Shown: positions 46,051 to 56,747, numbered from the stretch's first letter. The stretch: DNA of 64,000 nucleotides from Gemmatimonadota bacterium (GCA_016209885.1 JACQVF010000105.1:1-64000); one strand, 5' to 3'. A program made the numbers and translations. The notes: generated by a model not told the origin, from the letters alone.

Positions 46051-46255
46051 CTAGTGTCCCGTCCCCGAAATTCCTTGGCATTCGACCGCCGCTGCATTCC
46101 GCATCGCTCGGTTGCTCCCCCTCGAAATAGCGGTGCTATTCCTTCGTCGCCCTCACCCCACGCAACCTTCGTTGCGTGGGGACCCCGGTCGCGCCTTGCG
46201 CTGCGGGCGCATCGGCGCCCTCGGCGCACAAGGAACTTCTGGGACGGGACACTAG
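46051..46255. mobile_element. MITE-like element, family B, copy 1
   Basis: A 205-bp element with 27-bp terminal inverted repeats (46051-46077 and 46229-46255, two mismatches) beginning CTAGTGTCCCGTCCC. A perfect 11-bp hairpin (46156-46166 with 46171-46181) carries the GTCCCCACGCAAC core. No coding capacity for a transposase. The outer CTAG could be a target duplication, or TA as in IS630-derived elements. It supplies the rsmI stop codon at one end and the upstream region of the DUF4159 gene at the other. Confidence 0.85.
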
Positions 46256-47100
46256 ACCGGCCTATCCTCCGGGAGTGAATGAACGAGCTCGTACGCCCGG
46301 TTCCGAGGAATCCCCAGCCTGCGCGTGAGCTCGCGCGCGACCGCACTGGGCCGCTTCCCTTGCGCGAGCAGCACGCGGGCGAGGGCACACCCCGCATCCT
46401 GGTCGGCGGCATCCGGCTCGCGTTCTGCCGCCGTGCCCTCCACGACCACGGTCACCTCCCCGCGCGGCGCCACCTCCTCGTAGTAGCGGCGCGCCCCGTC
46501 CAAGGTTCCGCGAAAGAACTCTTCATGCACCTTCGTGAGCTCCCGGGCCACGGCCACGCACCGCTCGCCGCCGCACCGCTCGGCCAAATCTTCAAGCAGC
46601 GCCAGCAGCCGGTCCGGTGCCTCGAAGAGTACCGCAGTCTCTGAGGTCGTGGCGACTGCATCCAGCAGCCGGGCACGGGCTGCGCCGCCTCGCGGTAGGA
46701 ACCCCAGAAAGCTGAACCGCCCGAACGGCAGGCCGGAGGCGACCAGGGCCGCGAGCACCGCCGATGCCCCGGGGATCGGCGCCACGCGGTGGCCCGCGCT
46801 CAATGCGGCGGCCACGATGCGCGCCCCCGGGTCCGAGACCAGCGGCGTTCCCGCATCCGACACGAGCGCCACGTCCAGCCCCTCTCCCAGCCAGCGGCTC
46901 ACCAACTGGGCGCGCCTCGCTTCGTTGTGCGCGTGCGCCGAAGTGACCGGCGTCCCGATGCCATAATGGCGCAGCAGGAGCCGCGTGCGGCGCGTGTCCT
47001 CCGCCACGACGCGGCCCACGCCGCGAAGCACCTCCACGGCGCGATACGTGATGTCCCCGAGGTTGCCGATCGGCGTGCTCACCAGATAGAGCGTCGCCAT
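46252..47100 (-). CDS. rsmI: 16S rRNA (cytidine-1402-2'-O)-methyltransferase
   Basis: SAM-dependent methyltransferase of the tetrapyrrole-methylase fold that modifies C1402 of 16S rRNA. The 282-residue protein has LYLVSTPIGNLGDITYRA, VVAEDTRRTRLLLRHYGI, ALVSDAGTPLVSDPG, PIPGASAVLAALVASGLP and the C-terminal helical part. The UAG stop (46252-46254) lies inside the terminal repeat of the adjacent element. The C-terminus RAYELVHSLPEDRPV still looks near complete. It lies 43 bp after the unknown gene at 47144. Confidence 0.95.
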   Translation of the reverse strand: MATLYLVSTPIGNLGDITYRAVEVLRGVGRVVAEDTRRTRLLLRHYGIGTPVTSAHAHNEARRAQLVSRWLGEGLDVALVSDAGTPLVSDPGARIVAAALSAGHRVAPIPGASAVLAALVASGLPFGRFSFLGFLPRGGAARARLLDAVATTSETAVLFEAPDRLLALLEDLAERCGGERCVAVARELTKVHEEFFRGTLDGARRYYEEVAPRGEVTVVVEGTAAEREPDAADQDAGCALARVLLAQGKRPSAVARELTRRLGIPRNRAYELVHSLPEDRPV

Positions 47101-47143
47101 GAGCGAAGCGCCGCGCCGCGCCAGGGACCCCGTTGCCCGGAGA

Positions 47144-48115
47144 TCAGACGGAGAGCGGCCAGGGGAGCCGACTCAGGAACCCCTGCTGATTCAGGGCGAG
47201 ACGTGCCGGCGCGGTGGCCGCATCCGCGACCTCTGCGGGTGAGAGGAGCCCATGGCGCTCCGCCCGGCGCAGCGCGCGCAGGAACCAATCCGCCACACCC
47301 GCGGTCAGCACGGGGGCCGTGGCGACCGGCTCGCCCACGATCCGGTCTCCCTCGAACCCCAGCCCACCCAGACACGCGTGCTGGGCGGCGGCCTCGGCGA
47401 GAGCCGTCACCACCGCCTCGCGTGCCCGCTCCACGCCGATCTCCGCTCCCAGCAGCGCCAACGTTTGCTCCAGGAGTCCCCCGTACAGCCGCACGAGCGC
47501 GGGACCCGCCTGGGCGGGAAGCTCGCTCACCGGGGCGTAGGCGCGCACTCCGCACCGCCGCCAACCTTCGGCGTTCAGCAGCGACTTGAGAAAGTCGCCC
47601 CTGGAGAGACCCGGCGGCAGCCCCGCCAGGTACGCTTCCGCAACCTCGCCCCCCCTGAGCACCAGGTAATGAAGAGCCGCGGGCGCCTCCAGCTCGAGCA
47701 CACCGTCAAGCTGGAGCTGCCGCACCTGGAAGAAGAAATCGACGGGATCCGCGGTATTCAGCGCTGCGCCCGCGTCCAGCAACGCCCCCGTCGACGCGTA
47801 CATCGCCCGGAGCTGGCTCTCCGGCATCCCGTAGTAGAAGATGTGGCCGTGGTCGTCGCCCCGCTCCACCACCCGCACCACCTCGCCGATGGGCACCAGG
47901 GCAGCCCGCTTGCCCACCTCGCGCCGCGCCGCGCTCACCCCCTCGCCGTCGCGCATGAAGATCCAGTAATGGATCTGCCCCAGGACCACGCCCACCAGAC
48001 CGTCCACGCGCGCGCGGCGGTCCCACATGGCGTCGTTCAGGATGTTCGGGAGGTTCACGTAGCGGAGCTTCGTCTTCTCAAGGTAGACGCGCTCCCTCGC
48101 CAGATCGAGGCTCAT
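47144..48115 (-). CDS. Conserved-looking protein of unknown function
   Basis: The 323-residue soluble protein starts at ATG 48113-48115 (MSLDLARERVYLEKTKLRY). The first 110 residues are beta-rich (GLVGVVLGQIHYWIFMRDGEGV, GDDHGHIFYYGMPESQLRAMY) with a possible effector domain. The rest is helical (LEAPAALHYLVLRGGEVAEAY, VERAREAVVTALAEAAAQH), with the spaced leucines and DUF4388-like feel of bacterial regulatory scaffolds. I do not recognise a catalytic motif. It precedes rsmI. The upstream open frame is arginine-rich and not coding-like. Confidence 0.75.
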   Translation of the reverse strand: MSLDLARERVYLEKTKLRYVNLPNILNDAMWDRRARVDGLVGVVLGQIHYWIFMRDGEGVSAARREVGKRAALVPIGEVVRVVERGDDHGHIFYYGMPESQLRAMYASTGALLDAGAALNTADPVDFFFQVRQLQLDGVLELEAPAALHYLVLRGGEVAEAYLAGLPPGLSRGDFLKSLLNAEGWRRCGVRAYAPVSELPAQAGPALVRLYGGLLEQTLALLGAEIGVERAREAVVTALAEAAAQHACLGGLGFEGDRIVGEPVATAPVLTAGVADWFLRALRRAERHGLLSPAEVADAATAPARLALNQQGFLSRLPWPLSV

Positions 48116-48398
48116 GGAATCGTTCGCTCCCGCCCCGGCCCGCGGGGACCGGCCGGAGGCTGCGGAGAAGACGCGCAGGCCGCCACGAGTCGACCGTAAG
48201 ACCGTAACGGCTACGCTGGATGCGACGAGGGCGCAAGCCCGCGCTGCCGACACAAAGCGCTGCCGAGCCCCGTATGCTCGGAAGCTCGCCATACCCGACC
48301 TGCGCCCGCGGCGCAGTAGCGCGAGCGCGCCGACCGCGCTCCGCCCCTGCAACCGTCCGGCCTCGAGAGGACTCGAGGGTCCGCCCCGGCGGTGACGG
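48116..48398. other. Intergenic region with no recognised feature
   Basis: A gap of 283 bp between trxA and the unknown gene on the same strand. It is uniformly GC-rich. I see no element end, hairpin with T-run or promoter that I can support. Confidence 0.4.
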
Positions 48399-48746
48399 CT
48401 AGACCTCCTCCCCGAGATGCTCCAGGATCTTCCGCTCCAGATACCCCTTGGGGACGGCGCCGATCACCGTGTCCACGTGCTCGCCGTCCTTGAAGAACAG
48501 GATGCTGGGAATCGATCGGATGCTGAACCGGCTCGATACCTTGGGATTGTCATCTACGTCCAGCTTCGCCACCCGGACGCCGCGGTCGTGATATTCGCCC
48601 GCGAGCTGCTCCACGATGGGCGACACGATCCGACACGGACCGCACCACTCGGCCCAGAAATCCACGATGACGAGGCCCCTCGACCCTCGAACCTCCACAT
48701 CGAAATCCTCATCCGTCACCGCCGTCACCTTCCCGTTCTCCATCAT
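48399..48746 (-). CDS. trxA: Thioredoxin
   Basis: Cytoplasmic disulfide reductase of 115 residues. The active site is DFWAEWCGPCR; the cis-Pro loop is RSIPSILFFKDGE. Of the three possible starts (GTG 48752, ATG 48746, ATG 48743), ATG 48746 has AAGGAG at a spacing of seven. It is divergent from the epimerase gene over about 115 bp. Confidence 0.95.
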   Translation of the reverse strand: MMENGKVTAVTDEDFDVEVRGSRGLVIVDFWAEWCGPCRIVSPIVEQLAGEYHDRGVRVAKLDVDDNPKVSSRFSIRSIPSILFFKDGEHVDTVIGAVPKGYLERKILEHLGEEV

Positions 48747-48861
48747 CTCCACGCTCCTTGTTCCAGCCGAACGTTCATGTTACGATCGCCGCCGAACCGT
48801 CGGCGCCGCCGCACTTCCCACGTGGCAACCCGCGTGCCACCACCCCAAAAGGATGAGACCC

Positions 48862-49251
48862 ATGAGCGGACTGCCCGTGGATCACGTGGCCGTCGCGGTG
48901 CCGTCGCTCCGCGACGTCATCCCCTTATTCGAACGGCTGACAGGCCATTCGAGTTCCGAGATCGAGACGCTCGCGGACCAGGGGGTCAACGTGGCGTTCG
49001 TCGGGCCGCTCGAGCTCCTGGAGCCGAGCCACCCGGACGGACCCGTCGTCCGCTTCCTCCAACGCCGTGGTCCTGGCCTACACCACATCGCCTTCCGTGT
49101 GCCCGATGTGGCGGCAGCCCTCCGCAGCCTGGAGGACGCGGGCTTCCAGCCCATCGACCGGGAACCCCGTCGGGGCGCCCGCGGGCACCGGGTTGCCTTC
49201 CTCCACCCCCGCCACACCGCCGGCGTACTCCTGGAATTGGTCGAGGCGTAG
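48862..49251 (+). CDS. mce: Methylmalonyl-CoA epimerase (glyoxalase-fold)
   Basis: The 129-residue VOC-fold protein has VDHVAVAVPSLRDVIPLFE at the N-terminus and GLHHIAFRVPDVAAALRSL in the second half, with a terminal Glu in LLELVEA. The paired His and Glu metal ligands match methylmalonyl-CoA epimerase, which interconverts the (S) and (R) forms in propionate metabolism. Other VOC enzymes share the fold. The ATG at 48862 has AGGATGAG upstream; an in-frame ATG at 48853 is less well placed. Confidence 0.88.
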   Translation: MSGLPVDHVAVAVPSLRDVIPLFERLTGHSSSEIETLADQGVNVAFVGPLELLEPSHPDGPVVRFLQRRGPGLHHIAFRVPDVAAALRSLEDAGFQPIDREPRRGARGHRVAFLHPRHTAGVLLELVEA

Positions 49252-49277
49252 GGACGCTTCGGACAGACCGGTTACCC

Positions 49278-49817
49278 TCACGGAACCCGCGGGTTCAGGA
49301 TCCGCTCGACGTCGACCAGCTCGACGAGCCAGGCGCCTTTGCGGGTGCGCACCACGGTGAACGGGATCGAAGCCTCTCGCGCGCCCATGCGCACGCGCAC
49401 CATAACCTCGACCGCCTCGCTCGTGCGGCCGGGCACGCCCAGTTCGCTCTCCACGCTGTAGTCATCATGGCGCAGGATGTTCGCCAGCAGGTCCATCCGC
49501 TTCTCCACCTCATCCCGCGGGTAGAGCTCCAGGATGGCGCCCTCGCGAGTGCCGAACAGGCGTGCCATGACCTCGAGGGCGCCCCTCATGCCCTCGGGAC
49601 TTGCGCCCCGCCTGCTCCGCAACTGCGCGGCGGCGTTCGCCGCATGCAGGAATCGCTCGACCACGAGCGCCGGGGCAACCTCGCCGGCTCCGGCGCGCTC
49701 GCCTCCGGAGCTCGCCGTGCGGCTCACGCAGGCGGCGACTGCCGTGATGGAAAGCAGGATCGCTAATGTCCCGTCCCGGACATTCCTTGGCGTTCGCTTC
49801 GCCGCTGCATCGCGCAT
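49278..49817 (-). CDS. Lipoprotein whose start lies inside an inverted-repeat element
   Basis: The 179-residue product from ATG 49815-49817 has a signal peptide of lipoprotein type (RDGTLAILLSITAVAAC, lipobox AVAAC). The mature body resembles NTF2-like or DUF4878-type lipoproteins (VVERFLHAANAAAQLR, SIPFTVVRTRKGAWLVELVDV). The first 15 or so codons, the start and a GAGGAGGAG about 12 bp upstream all lie in element copy 2 (49763-49970). No ATG, GTG or TTG exists between the element edge and the signal peptide. The native start was probably replaced when the element inserted. Function unknown. Confidence 0.7.
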   Translation of the reverse strand: MRDAAAKRTPRNVRDGTLAILLSITAVAACVSRTASSGGERAGAGEVAPALVVERFLHAANAAAQLRSRRGASPEGMRGALEVMARLFGTREGAILELYPRDEVEKRMDLLANILRHDDYSVESELGVPGRTSEAVEVMVRVRMGAREASIPFTVVRTRKGAWLVELVDVERILNPRVP

Positions 49818-49970
49818 CGCTCTGCGTTGCTCCTCCTCGAAATAGCGCTGCTGCTCCTTCGTCGTCCTCACCCCACGCAACATTCGTTGCGTGGGGACCC
49901 GGGTGGCGCCTTGCGCTGCGGGCGCATCGGCGCCGTCGCTGCACAAGAAACTTCTGGGACGGGACACGAG
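49763..49970. mobile_element. MITE-like element, family B, copy 2
   Basis: A 208-bp element in the same orientation as copy 1 and closely similar along its length (about 85-90% by eye). The ends are at 49763-49789 and 49944-49970, with the GTGTCCCGTCCC-type repeat. A perfect 11-bp hairpin (49871-49881 with 49886-49896) carries the same core. The CTAG seen at both ends of copy 1 is CTAA at one end and CGAG at the other here, so any target duplication has decayed. Confidence 0.85.
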
Positions 49971-50086
49971 GAGCGGCTTCATGATGCCCCGGGCTCGGGA
50001 CTCGACAACCCGCCCGAACGCCCCATGCGGGAGCCGAGCCGGCGGGTGGGACCGGCATTCGACGTTAGACCCGCCCGGCCACCCGG

Positions 50087-52711
<2,625 letters not shown>

Positions 52712-53237
52712 CTCCGTCCTCTACATCCCCTGGGTCGCTGTTGCTCTGGCCCGCGCTTCCGGCGAACCGCTTCCCGCCCCACTTTTCGGTGCCCCGTCGC
52801 TACCTCGCCTTCCTATGCCAAAACGGCAGCACCCTCGCTGCCGGGGCGGTGGTGCGGGTGCCAACCCGGCGAGCGGGCGGGCACCGCAACTGATCGTGGC
52901 ACTGATGCATCAAGAATCGCGCCATGCGTCGGGTGCCTGGACTGGCTGGCAGTGGGGTCGTGCGTTCTTGACAACGCGGGAGGCGGCTTGCAACGTACCG
53001 GCCGATCGCCAGCCACCCTTGAGCAGCGGAGTAACGATGCTCTCCGTCTCCGAGCCGACGGGGAAGAGGTTGCTTCGGGACGCATACGAGACACTCCCCG
53101 GCGGTCGGCATCCCGCGCACATCGGGCCGGGCACGGTCATCTTCGGAGGACTGTGCTACCTCCTTTGGGGAGCCGTCAACTGCAAGCTGGCGCCCGGCAG
53201 AGGTGTGACGCTGGCGCTCCGGTGCGGCCGGTGCGGG
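52712..53237. other. Divergent region between clpB and the plus-strand lipoprotein gene
   Basis: A gap of 526 bp. On the plus strand a TTGACA lies at 52968-52973 with only a weak -10 (AACGTA, 52992-52997). From ATG 53037 an open frame runs into the lipoprotein gene at 53238 in frame, so a longer protein is possible, but the first 67 codons are not signal-like. A GGCAGC/GCTGCC dyad lies at 52832-52850. No heat-shock promoter pattern was recognised for clpB. Confidence 0.45.
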
Positions 53238-53705
53238 ATGACGGGCCGGCGGGGCACGGCACTTGCACCGCCAGCGGGCAGTGCGCTCCTTGTCCTTGCG
53301 CTCGCGATGGTCGGGCACGGCTGCGCCCGGGTTAGCCGGACGGAGGCCGAGGCCGGGATCATTCCGGCCGACCGCTTCATCGCCGCGTACGTCGACCTCC
53401 GCCTGGCGGCGCTCAAGAGCCCCGGCGGCGAGGTCGAGGCGGCGGAGCGGAAGCGGGTTCTGGCCCGGCACGGCATCGAGTCCGACGACCTGCTTCGCTT
53501 CGTGGAACGCCACGGCCGGGACGCCGAGTTCATGTCGGCGGTGTGGGACACGATCGAGCAGCGGGTCGAGGGGCACCGTCTCCCAACGGACAGCGTCCAG
53601 GAGCCGCGGCACAGCCCGGTGGGGTGGCGGGGTGGCGGATCGCGCCACATAGATACTTCGAGGCCGCTACCACGAGCGTCCACGGAGCGTGTTATCATGG
53701 GGTAG
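53238..53705 (+). CDS. Small lipoprotein (DUF4296-like)
   Basis: The 155-residue product from ATG 53238 has a lipoprotein signal (GSALLVLALAMVGHGC). A helical region follows: DRFIAAYVDLRLAALKSPGG, KRVLARHGIESDDLLRFVE and MSAVWDTIEQRV. This spacing recalls the DUF4296 family of small lipoproteins. The last 35 residues (after about 120) are low-complexity Arg/Pro/Ser and may not be conserved. An in-frame ATG at 53037 would give a 223-residue form. It overlaps the next gene. Confidence 0.65.
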   Translation: MTGRRGTALAPPAGSALLVLALAMVGHGCARVSRTEAEAGIIPADRFIAAYVDLRLAALKSPGGEVEAAERKRVLARHGIESDDLLRFVERHGRDAEFMSAVWDTIEQRVEGHRLPTDSVQEPRHSPVGWRGGGSRHIDTSRPLPRASTERVIMG

Positions 53706-54166
53706 ATCACCGCTTTGCGCGCCTGCTCGGCTCCGCAGTCGTCGTCGGCGCGGCGGTCGCCGCCGCCTGCATCGGTGAGCGCGAGCGCCCACTCCCCTTC
53801 GGCCCGGAGCTCGCGGCACGCCTCACGGCGACCGTTCTCGCGCCCAGGACGGGCGAAGGTCCGCTCCTGGCCGGCCGCGACGTTACCGTGCGCGTCCACG
53901 GCTCGGAGCCTGGCGGCCAGCTCCGGGGCGTCGGCGTCGTGGTCCGCCGCTCGTTCGCCAACGAGATCCTTGCCGAGGGCAACAGTTTCTTCACACGGAC
54001 CGCAGACACGACCCTCATATTCCGGGTGCGCATCCCGGAGGTAGAGCAGAACACGCAGGTGGACATCGTGGGGATCGCGTTCGGGCCCGCGAACCTCCGG
54101 CGCGAGTCCGCACCTTCGATCTTCATGGTTCTCAGATGCACGCCCGGTGCCGTCTGGTGCGGGTGA
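53624..54166 (+). CDS. Predicted lipoprotein with uncertain start
   Basis: The mature part is clear: a hydrophobic signal (FARLLGSAVVVGAAVAAAC, lipobox AAAC), then a beta-rich body of about 130 residues (LLAGRDVTVRVHGSEPGGQL, TTLIFRVRIPEVEQNTQVDI, split from one sheet-like region) ending near a Cys pair (LRCTPGAVWCG). The start is not. Between about 53627 and the signal there is no ATG, GTG or TTG in frame. The nearest is GTG at 53624, which gives an unusually long n-region. It overlaps the preceding gene. Translational coupling from that gene or a CTG start are possible. Confidence 0.55.
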   Translation: MAGWRIAPHRYFEAATTSVHGACYHGVDHRFARLLGSAVVVGAAVAAACIGERERPLPFGPELAARLTATVLAPRTGEGPLLAGRDVTVRVHGSEPGGQLRGVGVVVRRSFANEILAEGNSFFTRTADTTLIFRVRIPEVEQNTQVDIVGIAFGPANLRRESAPSIFMVLRCTPGAVWCG

Positions 54167-54235
54167 ACGGACTGCAGCGCACAAGCGCACGATGGAGGCC
54201 GCCGCGCACGGGGTCGCCCGAACCTCTGGGGCCCC

Positions 54236-54240
54236 GGAGG
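54236..54240 (+). promoter_or_regulatory. Ribosome-binding site pointing to a CTG start
   Basis: GGAGG followed by six bases (TGAACC) and then CTG at 54247. No ATG, GTG or TTG follows at usable distance. The in-frame TGA at 54241-54243 closes the frame just upstream, so CTG 54247 is the only start that this site can serve. Confidence 0.6.
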
Positions 54241-54246
54241 TGAACC

Positions 54247-54984
54247 CTGCAGCTCATCGATAGGCTCGTATCCCAGGGGCGCTGGCTCTTCCGCTGCAGG
54301 AGCTACGGGCCGCTCGCCCTCATTCCGTTCCTCATCGTGGCGCTGGACGAAGCCGCGGGACTTCGAAGCGCGGTGGGGCCGCAGGCGCACGGGGTTTGGC
54401 AGGCCGGCTGCATCGCGCTCTCGTTCGTCGGGGTCATCATCCGCTGCGTGACGGTGGGCTACGTGGCGCCGGGCACATCGGGACGTAGCACACAGGAGAT
54501 GCAGGCGAGCGCGCTGAACGAGACTGGGATGTACTCCATCGTGCGCCACCCGCTTTACCTGGGGAACTTCCTGGCGATGTTGGGGCTCACGCTGGCCCTG
54601 TGCGTGTGGTGGCTCGTCCTCCTCTATGGACTCGCCTTCCTTCTCTACTACGAGCGGATCATGCTCGCCGAGGAAGTGTTTCTGCGCGACCGGTTCGGCG
54701 AGCGCTACCAGACGTGGGCCGCGCACACGCCCGCGTTCATCCCGCGCCTGGGTCTGGGAGGCTGGCGGGCTCCGGAAGGGCGGTTCTCTTTGAAACGCGT
54801 GCTGCGACGAGAAAACTCGGGTCTCTTCGCCCTCCTCGTCGCATTCGCGTTCGTGGAGGCCGCGATGCGCCTGGCCGCCGGGAGACGGCCCGTCCTCCCG
54901 GGCGTCTGGTGGACTGCGCTGGTTCTGGGAGTAGCCGCGTACACCACGCTGCTCATCCTGAAGCGCAGGACGTGGCTCCTTTAG
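54247..54984 (+). CDS. Isoprenylcysteine methyltransferase-like membrane protein
   Basis: From CTG 54247 the product is 245 residues with about five membrane helices: YGPLALIPFLIVAL, AGCIALSFVGVIIRCVTVGY, FLAMLGLTLALCVWWLVLLYGL, and two near the C-terminus. The ICMT/PEMT signature is present: SIVRHPLYLGNFLAML and the later LLYYERIMLAEEVFLRDRFG with the paired Glu. It is a SAM-dependent methyltransferase of unknown substrate. The GTG at 54337 would remove the first membrane helix, so the longer form from CTG is preferred. Confidence 0.8.
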   Translation: MQLIDRLVSQGRWLFRCRSYGPLALIPFLIVALDEAAGLRSAVGPQAHGVWQAGCIALSFVGVIIRCVTVGYVAPGTSGRSTQEMQASALNETGMYSIVRHPLYLGNFLAMLGLTLALCVWWLVLLYGLAFLLYYERIMLAEEVFLRDRFGERYQTWAAHTPAFIPRLGLGGWRAPEGRFSLKRVLRRENSGLFALLVAFAFVEAAMRLAAGRRPVLPGVWWTALVLGVAAYTTLLILKRRTWLL

Positions 54985-54994
54985 CGAGTAGAAG

Positions 54995-55384
54995 ATGCCC
55001 GAGTTCATCCGCACGTTTTCCCGGTCCCCGTGGGAAGATCAGGTGGGCTACTGCCGCGCGGTGCGCGCCGGGAGCCACATCTACGTGACCGGCACCGCGC
55101 CGGTGGCGCCGGACGGATCCACCTGGGCTGCGGGTGACGCCTACGCCCAGGCCCGCCGTTGCTTCGAGATCATCGAGCGGGCCCTGGCCGATCTCGGCGC
55201 CGGGTTGGCCTGCGTCGTGCGCACCCGCATGTTCGTCACGGACATCAGCCGCTGGGAAGACTTCGGTCGTGCCCATCGCGAGTTCTTCGGCGCCCACCCG
55301 CCCGCCACCACGATGGTGGAGGTATCGCGCCTCATTCGTCCCGACATGCTCATCGAGGTCGAGGCGGATGCGGTGTGTCCGTGA
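54995..55384 (+). CDS. RidA-family protein
   Basis: The 129-residue protein of the RidA/YjgF/UK114 family starts at ATG ten bases after the methyltransferase. It has GTAPVAPDGSTWAAGDAYAQ, VVRTRMFVTDISRWEDFG and PATTMVEVSRLIRPDMLIEV, where the Arg of VVRTRMFVTD and the Glu of MLIEVEA are the usual imine-pocket residues. Members hydrolyse reactive enamine/imine intermediates of PLP enzymes, but subfamilies differ in activity. Confidence 0.92.
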   Translation: MPEFIRTFSRSPWEDQVGYCRAVRAGSHIYVTGTAPVAPDGSTWAAGDAYAQARRCFEIIERALADLGAGLACVVRTRMFVTDISRWEDFGRAHREFFGAHPPATTMVEVSRLIRPDMLIEVEADAVCP

Positions 55385-55421
55385 CGCGTGCCTCTATCCC
55401 GGGAAGCCGGGTAACTTCGGC

Positions 55422-56747
55422 CTAGCGCGCCGCGTCCCGCGCTGGAAACGTAGCCTGCCCCGCGATCCCGCCGCCCGCGACGGCCTCTCCGCCGGCCACC
55501 AGCGCGCGCCGGAACAGCACGGGGCCGATCGTCTCGTTGACGGCAATGAGGGCGAGGAGCAGAGTGCGCAGGTTGCGGCCCGGCTCACCGTACGCCTCCG
55601 CCACGATGGTCGCGAGGCCGATGGCGACGCCCGCCTGGGAGACCAGCCCCATCCATACGTACCGCCGCTCCACGTCGCCCACGTCGGCCCACCACGCCCC
55701 GACGCGCATCCCTGCCCAGATCGCTCCTGCGCGCACGAGCCCGATGGGAAGCACGAGCGGGAGCAAGGGAGCGACGCTGCCCAGCTCGATCCCGGCTCCT
55801 GACAGCGCGAAGAAGACCACAAAGACGGGCACTGCGGAACGCCCCATGGCCTGCCGAAACGTCTCGCCGCGCGACGAGACGTTCTCCGTGACAAAGCCCG
55901 CGGTGAGGAACATGAGCAGCAGCTCGACGCGCGCGATTCTGGCGATCTCGATGCCGAAAAAGGCGATCAGCACCGCGAACAGCACGAGCTCCCGGCCGAC
56001 AAAGCGGAGGTAGAGCGCAACCCCGCTGCCCAGGAGCGTCCCCACGACGAGCGCGCCCCCGATCTCCCACACGGCCATGCCCACGGTCAGGCCGGGAGCG
56101 ACGCCCGCGGGCGGCGCGAGCGCACGCGCCACAGCCAGCGCCGTGCTGAACAGGAGGAATACTGCCACGTCGGCGATCAGCACGATACCGAGCGTGGTCC
56201 GCGCTACGGGCCCACGGGCTCCGGTCTCGGTGAGCAGGGCCATGGTCACGGCCGGCGAATGAACGATGGCGATGGCGGCGAAAAGCATCGCGAACGCCAG
56301 CACCTCGGCCTCTGAAGCACCCCGCAGGAACGGGACGAAGTCGCCGAACCCATAGAGGAGCGCGAAGAGGGCAAGAAACGCCGCCACCAGCTCGGACGTC
56401 ATCATCTTCAAGAGGGTCACGCCGTGATCCCGGACCTCCTCCCAGCGCAGCTCCGCTCCCGCCAGGAACGCGATGAGCGCGATGGCGAGATGGCTCACCG
56501 GCGCGAGCTGCCGGACGCCCATCTCCGTGACCGTACCGAGCCCCGAGGGCCCAAACAGGACGCCGGCTGCGACGTAGCCCACGATCTTCGGCAGCCGCGC
56601 CGCCGTCGCCATCTCCGCGACCGTGTACGCCGCCAGGATCAGGAACCCGAAGGCGAGGAGCGCCTGGGAACCCTGGCGCTCGGTCCCCAGCGGCAGGACG
56701 AGCTGCATCCCGCCGAAAAGCAGGGCGAGGATCAGCGCGCGGCGCAC
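55422..56747 (-). CDS. CPA2-type cation:proton antiporter
   Basis: Inner-membrane antiporter of 441 residues with about twelve hydrophobic segments and a Na+/H+ exchanger (KefB-like) pattern: LPKIVGYVAAGVLFGPSGLG, AGAELRWEE, AAIAIVHSPAVTMALLTETG. The usual ion-binding Asp pair is not in the standard SDP/ND form; HSPAV replaces the TSPAV/SSSTAV step. No TrkA-N domain is attached. The start is GTG directly after the stop of the upstream partner gene (abutting, no gap). Confidence 0.88.
   Translation of the reverse strand: MRRALILALLFGGMQLVLPLGTERQGSQALLAFGFLILAAYTVAEMATAARLPKIVGYVAAGVLFGPSGLGTVTEMGVRQLAPVSHLAIALIAFLAGAELRWEEVRDHGVTLLKMMTSELVAAFLALFALLYGFGDFVPFLRGASEAEVLAFAMLFAAIAIVHSPAVTMALLTETGARGPVARTTLGIVLIADVAVFLLFSTALAVARALAPPAGVAPGLTVGMAVWEIGGALVVGTLLGSGVALYLRFVGRELVLFAVLIAFFGIEIARIARVELLLMFLTAGFVTENVSSRGETFRQAMGRSAVPVFVVFFALSGAGIELGSVAPLLPLVLPIGLVRAGAIWAGMRVGAWWADVGDVERRYVWMGLVSQAGVAIGLATIVAEAYGEPGRNLRTLLLALIAVNETIGPVLFRRALVAGGEAVAGGGIAGQATFPARDAAR

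Noticed and set aside
49763-49970. Peptide frame VPSQKFLV... open through both family B elements
   Set aside because: The frame is open in both copies, but the elements are short and GC-rich, so this is not improbable, and the end structure is that of a non-coding element. I treat it as no gene.
52712-52860. CIRCE or HspR operator upstream of clpB
   Set aside because: No TTAGCACTC/GAGTGCTAA or CTTGAGT/ACTCAAG dyad is present.
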